10,660 nt of DNA, from assembly GCA_038321545.1 (NCBI GenBank), contig JBBQFB010000125.1:1-10660 (forward strand). The letters run 5' to 3'. The DNA is from VFJZ01 sp038321545. Lineage in GTDB: Bacteria; Actinomycetota; Thermoleophilia; Gaiellales; F1-60-MAGs149. The number at the start of each line of letters is the position of its first letter. Position 1 is the stretch's first letter. Made by a program: the position numbers and the translations under genes. The notes under the pieces are model-generated. The model did no database searches, was not told the origin of the DNA, and was given only the letters and a program-made list of their open reading frames with translations. This document shows positions 7,195-10,660 of the stretch, piece after piece.

Positions 7195-7559
7195 GTGTTC
7201 AGCTCCTGCAGGTTGCCCGGGATCTTCGACTCCTCGAACGACCAGCTGGCGGTGGTGCCGTCCGACAGGACCGCGGTCACCGAGTAGCTGTAGGCGTCGG
7301 CCGCGTTCGGATTCGTCGAGACCGAACTGGCGGGCAGCGGCACGCCGAGGGCGTCCTGCGCGGCCTGCAGCGCCGGGTCGCCGGGCTTCAGGTGCAGCTC
7401 GCGCCGGATGGCCGCGAAGCCGCCCGTGCGGACGACGTCGAGCGTCGCGAGCGCCGGGGCGCTCGTCTCCGGCTGCGAGGTGGTCGAGGTCGAGCCGCCG
7501 CAGCCGGCGAGCAGCAGCGCGACGGCGACGGCGACGGTGAGGCGGATCGGGATCTGCAT
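7173..7559 (-). CDS. Predicted lipoprotein with emfourin-like (protease-inhibitor-type) domain
   Basis: This 128-aa precursor has a short basic n-region, a hydrophobic core and a lipobox LLAGC with Cys20, followed by a Gly/Ser/Thr linker. That is a type II signal peptide placing the mature protein outside the membrane as a lipoprotein of about 109 residues. The mature domain (about 38-128) reads DVVRTGGFAAIRRELHL, then an LxxAxxALGVPLPAS segment, then SYSVTAVLSDG and a terminal LNTWL. This is the pattern of the emfourin family (RxGGFAGI, a central helix, YxLTVxDG, and a final LxxLL/W). The founding member inhibits the M4 metallopeptidase protealysin. Whether this homologue inhibits a protease is not shown. 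It is the first gene of the minus-strand operon and is divergent from a peptidase-like gene 65 bp away. ATG start; a TAGGAT box lies 15 nt upstream. Confidence 0.75.
   Translation of the reverse strand: MQIPIRLTVAVAVALLLAGCGGSTSTTSQPETSAPALATLDVVRTGGFAAIRRELHLKPGDPALQAAQDALGVPLPASSVSTNPNAADAYSYSVTAVLSDGTTASWSFEESKIPGNLQELNTWLGTQF
7203..7207 (-). promoter_or_regulatory. Shine-Dalgarno AGGAG deciding the GTG 7194 start of the NAD(P)HX gene
   Basis: On the minus strand AGGAG is followed by an 8-nt spacer (CTGAACAC) and GTG. It lies inside the 3' end of the lipoprotein gene, consistent with an overlapping, coupled gene pair. Neither the TTG at 7161 nor the ATG at 7143 has a comparable site. Confidence 0.5.
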
Positions 7560-7588
7560 ACCGGTGGGACCCGCATCCTACGCGCGGG

Positions 7589-7617
7589 TTCCCGGACCGC
7601 TGCTTCTCCCGTACGAT
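7589..7617 (+). promoter_or_regulatory. Possible leaderless promoter of the 266-aa gene
   Basis: TACGAT at 7612-7617 fits the -10 consensus and ends 7 nt before the ATG at 7625. A weak -35 (TTCCCG, 7589-7594) sits at the ideal 17-nt spacing. There is no Shine-Dalgarno between box and ATG, so the transcript would be essentially leaderless. The site lies in a 65-bp divergent intergenic region shared with the lipoprotein gene, whose own candidate -10 is TAGGAT (complement of 7575-7580). Confidence 0.45.
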
Positions 7618-7624
7618 CCATCGC

Positions 7625-8425
7625 ATGAGCATCGCCACCACCCGGTTCGTCACCGGCGCGGATCGCTTCGCCGCGCTCCATACCACCGCGCTCCCGCAGG
7701 TCGACGAGCTGTGCGGCTGTTTCCAGGCCCATCTCGCGCTGCAGCTGGCCGGCTTCGACGTCGACCAGGAGGACGTCGCGCTGCAGGCCGGCAGCACCCA
7801 GTCGCCGAGCCGCTACAAGGGCGGCCTGCCAAAGGGCGAGACCGGTCGCGATGCACGCTGCGACTTCCCCATCACCGACGAGGTGCGATCCGGCACGGCC
7901 GCCGCCGGGCTGGTGCGCGCGATCGACGCGATCGGTGCCGGCGTGGTCACGGCGATCCCGATCGCCGGCCCCTTCACCGTCGCGAACACCCGCGCCGTGC
8001 TCGAGATCGCCTGCTCGGCCTCATCTCCGGTCTTCCTCGCGGCCAACACGGCGACCGGCCCCTACTGGGGCTCGCATCCGACCGCGCCGCAGGTGCTCGC
8101 CTACCTCGCCTCGGGCGACGACTCGGCCGGCCCCGACGCCGACTGGTCGGTGGGCCACTTCGTCACGCTGCTCGGCACCATCGACGGTGCTGCCGGCACC
8201 CTGGTCGTGGTCGCCGACACGTACCGGTCGCTGGGACTGGGCGCGGTCTACCTGCAGCCGATCGAGCGGGTCGCGGCCGGTCTGCGGCGCGAGACGTTCC
8301 CCGGCGATGGTGGCATCGTCGCGACCGTGGCCGCCGACGAGGAAGCGTCGCTACGCGAGCGACTCGTCGACGCCGGGCTCGAGCTCCGGGTCTGGGACAA
8401 CGGCAGCACCGACAGCGGCGCCTGA
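7625..8425 (+). CDS. Uncharacterised 266-aa protein, possible papain-fold/C39-like cysteine peptidase
   Basis: I do not recognise a named family. The protein has no signal peptide or membrane segment and looks cytoplasmic. Near the N-terminus it carries QVDELCGCFQAHLAL, with Gln25 preceding Cys30 in a CG motif. Much later come GHFVTLLG (His178) and VVADTY (Asp198). The order Gln-Cys-His-Asp, with the Cys starting a helix and the His starting a strand, matches papain-fold and C39-type peptidases (QxxxxxCG ... HFVVV ... D.Y). Two further cysteines (Cys32, Cys79) lie in the N-terminal third and Cys130 in the middle. Between the Cys and His regions lies a roughly 110-residue Ala/Gly-rich alpha/beta stretch, longer than in C39 domains. 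The ATG start is supported by a TACGAT box 7 nt upstream. The peptidase idea is inference from motif order; a non-enzymatic or transglutaminase-like role is equally possible. Confidence 0.8.
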   Translation: MSIATTRFVTGADRFAALHTTALPQVDELCGCFQAHLALQLAGFDVDQEDVALQAGSTQSPSRYKGGLPKGETGRDARCDFPITDEVRSGTAAAGLVRAIDAIGAGVVTAIPIAGPFTVANTRAVLEIACSASSPVFLAANTATGPYWGSHPTAPQVLAYLASGDDSAGPDADWSVGHFVTLLGTIDGAAGTLVVVADTYRSLGLGAVYLQPIERVAAGLRRETFPGDGGIVATVAADEEASLRERLVDAGLELRVWDNGSTDSGA

Positions 8426-8545
8426 CGGCGAATCGTCGGCCGGCACCTTCCGCTCGCGGTTGCGGTCGATGCTTCTCTGTACCGATTGGGCAATCTCACG
8501 CCCGGCGCGTCGCGCCTCATTGATCCGTCGTTCGAACTCGCTCAT
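8351..8545 (-). CDS. Small doubtful ORF, charged helical N-terminus
   Basis: This 64-aa ORF has an N-terminal half that is Arg/Glu-rich and amphipathic (MSEFERRINEARRAGREIAQ), followed by a short low-complexity tail rich in Pro, Ala, Gly and Asp. Its first 35 or so codons use A/T-ending codons (gaa, caa, gta, aga, aat, att) much more than the neighbours do, in a locally less GC-rich patch. Its last 75 bp lie antisense to the 3' end of the 266-aa gene. No clear Shine-Dalgarno or TANNNT box precedes the ATG at 8545. It could be a real, weakly expressed or recently acquired small gene, or chance. The rest of the 218-bp interval between 8425 and 8644 shows no other gene. Confidence 0.35.
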   Translation of the reverse strand: MSEFERRINEARRAGREIAQSVQRSIDRNRERKVPADDSPSGAAVGAAVVPDPELEPGVDESLA

Positions 8546-8643
8546 CGTCCGAATGGTTTTCGGGCGCGGAGGCCCGTCCCCTGCCGCCGATCCCGAGATC
8601 AGGCCGCGGCATCCGTGAGGTTCCGCCGGATTCGGGCCGAGGT

Positions 8644-9630
8644 GTGACCCGGCCTTCGATCGGCGATGCCCGCGCGATCGCGCCCGGCCTCGGCCTCGCG
8701 GTCGGGATCGCGCTCGTCGCGTACGGCATCAGCCACGCCGAACCGCGGGTGTCGGCGCTGGTCGCCGCCCTGCTGCTCGGTATGGTCATCTCGAACTCCG
8801 TCGGCGGCCGCGCGGTGCTGGCGCCGGGCGCGCGGTTCGCGGCGCGGAAGGTGCTGCGGGTCGGGATCGCACTGCTCGGCCTGCGGATCTCGCTCGACCT
8901 GATCGTCAACGTCGGCTGGCGCGGCGTCGTGGTCGCCGTCGCGGCCGTCGGGGTGACGCTGCCGTTCTCCGTCTGGTTCGGCAGGCGCCTCGGCGTCTCC
9001 CCTGCCCTGTCGCTGCTGATCGGTGCGGGCTGCGGCATCTGTGGCGCGGCCGCCGTCGTCGCGATGGAGCCGGTCGCCGACGCGAAGGACGAGGAGGCCG
9101 GCTTCGCGCTCGCGACGGTGACGGCCCTCGGGACGATCGCGATGCTGGCCGTGCCGCTGATCGGCACGAAGGCGCTCGGGCTGTCGGACGACGACTTCGG
9201 CCTGTGGGCCGGTGGCAGCGTCCACGAGGTGGCGCAGGTGGTGGGCGCCGCGAGCGGCGTCTCGGCGGCCGCGCTGGCCGTCGCGACCATCGTCAAGCTG
9301 ACTCGCGTGGTGCTGCTGGTGCCGGTGATCGTCGTGACGGCCGTGGTCAAGGGCCGCGCGGGCGGCAAGCGTGGCAACCCCGTGCCGTTGTTCGTGGCGT
9401 GCTTTCTCGGGGCCGTGCTGATCCGCTCGACCGGCGCGCTGTCGGACTCCTTCGTCGGCCACGCCGTCGACGTCGACACGGCGCTGCTGGCCTGCGCGAT
9501 GGCGGGCCTCGGCCTGACCATCGACATCGCCCAGGTGCGGCGCCTCGGCGGCCGGCCGCTGGCGCTCGGCGCGGTCGCCAGCACCCTGCTCGCGGTGGTC
9601 GTCCTGGGCCTCGTCACCGTGACCTCGTAG
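8644..9630 (+). CDS. YeiH/UPF0324 family inner-membrane protein (putative sulfate exporter family)
   Basis: This 328-aa polytopic membrane protein has about nine to ten hydrophobic segments, beginning at LGLAVGIALVAYGI (about 16-29) and ending with ALGAVASTLLAVVVLGLV at the C-terminus. Family signatures are clear: ISNSVGGR in the first loop, RVGIALLGLRISL, IGAGCGICGAAAVVAMEPV (a Gly/Cys-rich re-entrant-like segment), GLWAGGSVHEVAQVVGA, and KLTRVVLLVPV. The family is often labelled putative sulfate exporter, but transport substrates are not firmly established, so only the family is assigned. The start is the GTG at 8644, although no Shine-Dalgarno or leaderless box is evident. Its TAG stop is part of a possible -10 box for the next gene, 11 bp downstream. 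No adjacent LysR-type regulator, the usual companion in proteobacteria, is seen. Confidence 0.9.
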   Translation: MTRPSIGDARAIAPGLGLAVGIALVAYGISHAEPRVSALVAALLLGMVISNSVGGRAVLAPGARFAARKVLRVGIALLGLRISLDLIVNVGWRGVVVAVAAVGVTLPFSVWFGRRLGVSPALSLLIGAGCGICGAAAVVAMEPVADAKDEEAGFALATVTALGTIAMLAVPLIGTKALGLSDDDFGLWAGGSVHEVAQVVGAASGVSAAALAVATIVKLTRVVLLVPVIVVTAVVKGRAGGKRGNPVPLFVACFLGAVLIRSTGALSDSFVGHAVDVDTALLACAMAGLGLTIDIAQVRRLGGRPLALGAVASTLLAVVVLGLVTVTS

Positions 9631-9633
9631 ACT
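9628..9633 (+). promoter_or_regulatory. Possible -10 box (TAGACT) for leaderless transcription of the SDR gene
   Basis: TAGACT fits TANNNT and ends 8 nt before the GTG at 9642. As at 1709, its TAG is the stop codon of the upstream gene. There is no recognisable -35 at 17-18 nt and no Shine-Dalgarno. If functional, transcription would start at or just before the GTG. Confidence 0.4.
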
Positions 9634-9641
9634 CTCCGCCC

Positions 9642-10433
9642 GTGGAGATCCGCGACACACTCGTCCTCGTCACCGGCGCCTCGCGCGGAATCGGCCTCGC
9701 CACCGCGTAGGCGTTCGGCGCCGCGGGCGCCCGGCTCGTGCTGGTGGCGCGCGAGACCGACGCATTGCACGCCGCCGCCGCGAGACTCGGCGCCACCGCG
9801 ATCGCCGCCGACCTGACCGACCCGTCGGCGCTCGAGGGGCTGATCGAGCGCGCCGGCCCCATCGACATCCTCGTCAACAACGCGGGCATGGACATCACGA
9901 AGCCGCTCTGGGAGCACTCGGCGGAGGAGCTCCGGCAGATCATGCAGCTGAACCTGCTGACGGCGATGGAGCTGACGCGGCAGGCGCTGCCCGGCATGAT
10001 CGCGCGCCGCCGCGGCCGGATCGTGAACGTCTCGTCGCTGGCCGGTGTCGTCTCGCTTCCGGGTTACGCGAGCTACGGCGCGTCGAAAGCCGGCCTGACG
10101 CACTTCACGTCGGTGCTGAACGCCGACCTGCGCGGCATCAAGGGCGTCGGCGCAACCGTCGCCGAGGTCGGCCCGGTGCGCAGCGCGCTGCTCGACTCGG
10201 TCACGAGTGCCGACACGATCCGCCGCTCGTACGGGCGCCTCTACAAGACCGGGATGGTGCGCGACCTCGACCCCGAGGACGTCGCGAACGGCCTCGTGCG
10301 CGCCGTGACGAAGGACCGGCGCTCCGTCTGGCTGCCCCGCACAGCCGCGCTGGCACCGGCCGTGGTGGAGCTGCCGCGGCGCGTCGTCGGCGCGCTCACT
10401 GCGGGGATCCGGCACCCCACGCCGCCAGGCTGA
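9642..10433 (+). pseudogene. Short-chain dehydrogenase/reductase interrupted by in-frame TAG at codon 23
   Basis: Read through from GTG 9642, the frame encodes a 263-residue classical SDR with every expected element. The cofactor loop is TGASRGIG (11-18), NNAG is at 79-82, Asn104 lies in the LNLLTAME helix, Ser131/Ser132 in NVSS, and Tyr145 and Lys149 in YGASK. However, codon 23 is TAG (9708-9710), exactly between GIGLATA and AFGAAGARLVLVAR, where family members normally have Glu, Arg or a similar residue. One substitution from GAG would explain it. No frame change occurs, and both sides read continuously. The longest remaining product starts at GTG 9738 (231 aa) and lacks the first beta-alpha unit and the NAD(P)-binding glycine motif, so it should not bind cofactor normally. 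The rest shows no decay, suggesting a recent mutation, a sequencing error or suppression. The 3' end overlaps the convergent isomerase gene by 38 bp. Confidence 0.78.
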
Positions 10434-10659
10434 CGACCGTCCCGACCTCGGACGGACGGTACTCGAGCCCGACGGGGCCGTCCCAGCCGAGCCGGTCGAG
10501 GGCGGCCAGGAACCCGTCCACGTCCATCGTCCCCGTGCCGCGCTCGCCGCGTCCGGGACAGTCGGCGATCTGCACGTGACGCACCTGCTCGAAGTGCATC
10601 TCGATCTCGGCGATCGGATCGCGGCCGATCATCGCGGCGTGGTACGCGTCGAACTGCAG
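10396..10659 (-). CDS. Hydroxypyruvate isomerase-like TIM-barrel protein, C-terminal part (5' end outside window)
   Basis: This is the last 87 residues of a xylose-isomerase-like TIM-barrel protein of the hydroxypyruvate isomerase (Hyi/OtnI) type. The frame is open to the right edge. The sequence runs LQFDAYHAA (metal-ligand Asp and DxYH motif), HVQIADCPGRGERGTG (the second ligand position, Gln, followed by the PGR-x-EPGTG-type loop) and WDGPVGLEYRP (last ligand Glu). Three of the four expected metal ligands are therefore visible; the first, a catalytic Glu, would lie upstream. The family interconverts hydroxypyruvate and tartronate semialdehyde, or acts on related acyclic sugars, in the cytoplasm. 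The precise substrate cannot be fixed from the tail. An ATG at 10632 is internal, not a start, because the DxYH motif lies upstream of it. Confidence 0.85.
   Translation of the reverse strand: MQFDAYHAAMIGRDPIAEIEMHFEQVRHVQIADCPGRGERGTGTMDVDGFLAALDRLGWDGPVGLEYRPSEVGTVVSLAAWGAGSPQ
10436..10460 (+). terminator. Possible hairpin just after the SDR stop codon
   Basis: ACCGTCC (10436-10442) can pair either with GGACGGT (10454-10460, 11-nt loop) or, as CCGTCC, with GGACGG (10450-10455, 7-nt loop). It begins 3 nt after the SDR stop, but it lies inside the convergent isomerase coding region and has no T-run. It is a weak candidate for a 3'-end structure and may be chance in GC-rich coding DNA. Confidence 0.2.
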
Positions 10660-10660
10660 G

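Noticed and set aside
5165..7540. 791-codon open frame on the plus strand, opposite the NAD(P)HX gene
   Set aside because: Low-complexity Ser/Thr/Arg/Ala composition antisense to a well-supported gene; a shadow frame.
8520..8560. tRNA-like GTTCGAAC motif resembling a T-loop
   Set aside because: The flanking bases do not form a T stem, and no acceptor or anticodon stems are found around it.
8561..8576. Short hairpin CGGGC/GCCCG upstream of the YeiH gene
   Set aside because: Only 5 bp and no T-run downstream on either strand; not enough for a terminator call.
9708..9710. TAG read as a sense codon (code reassignment or a programmed special amino acid)
   Set aside because: TAG ends at least four other genes in the window normally, and no special downstream structure is evident. 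A point mutation or sequence error is simpler.
8517..10415. 632-codon open frame on the minus strand, opposite the YeiH and SDR genes
   Set aside because: Antisense to genes with clear family motifs, and no recognisable domain of its own.
10396..10632. Stand-alone 78-aa gene starting at ATG 10632
   Set aside because: The frame continues upstream with the conserved LQFDAYH motif of the isomerase family, so the ATG is internal to a larger gene cut by the window edge.

Overview
The window is very GC-rich throughout, with strongly G/C-biased third codon positions. It has GTG starts, TANNNT boxes placed 7-8 nt before start codons (a leaderless-transcript pattern) and densely packed genes. This fits a high-GC actinobacterium, and the gene content and protein style suggest the Thermoleophilia (Gaiellales/Solirubrobacterales). 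That placement is an inference from style; no rRNA or other phylogenetic marker is present.

Layout. (1) Bases 2-1711 (+): a thiamine-pyrophosphate enzyme of the pyruvate oxidase/acetolactate synthase superfamily. It is cut by the left edge, and its reading frame continues upstream into what looks like the last strand of a Rieske-type domain. (2) 1722-2072 (+): a small receiver-like alpha/beta protein with no recognisable phospho-acceptor Asp, behind a possible leaderless promoter. (3) 7559-2044 (-): a six-gene, tightly packed, probably co-transcribed run. In transcription order it holds an emfourin-like lipoprotein, a bifunctional NAD(P)HX epimerase/dehydratase, a two-CBS-domain protein, alanine racemase, a CCA tRNA nucleotidyltransferase and a DUF429 protein. 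Junctions are overlaps or gaps of 27 bp or less. (4) 7625-8425 (+): a 266-aa protein transcribed divergently from the lipoprotein, with a Gln-Cys-His-Asp order like a papain-fold/C39 peptidase. (5) 8351-8545 (-): a small doubtful ORF. (6) 8644-9630 (+): a YeiH/UPF0324 membrane protein. (7) 9642-10433 (+): a short-chain dehydrogenase interrupted by an in-frame TAG at codon 23. (8) 10659-10396 (-): the C-terminal end of a hydroxypyruvate-isomerase-like TIM-barrel protein, cut by the right edge.

The minus-strand run is mostly housekeeping: repair of hydrated NAD(P)H, D-alanine for peptidoglycan, and tRNA 3'-end maturation, with a CBS sensor-type protein in the middle. The items most worth a second look are the nonsense-interrupted SDR, the divergent pair of a protease-inhibitor-like lipoprotein and a cysteine-peptidase-like protein, the probable Rieske-TPP fusion, and the hairpin with a Shine-Dalgarno-like loop between the NAD(P)HX gene and the CBS gene. 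I see no CRISPR array, insertion sequence, prophage, rRNA or tRNA gene.
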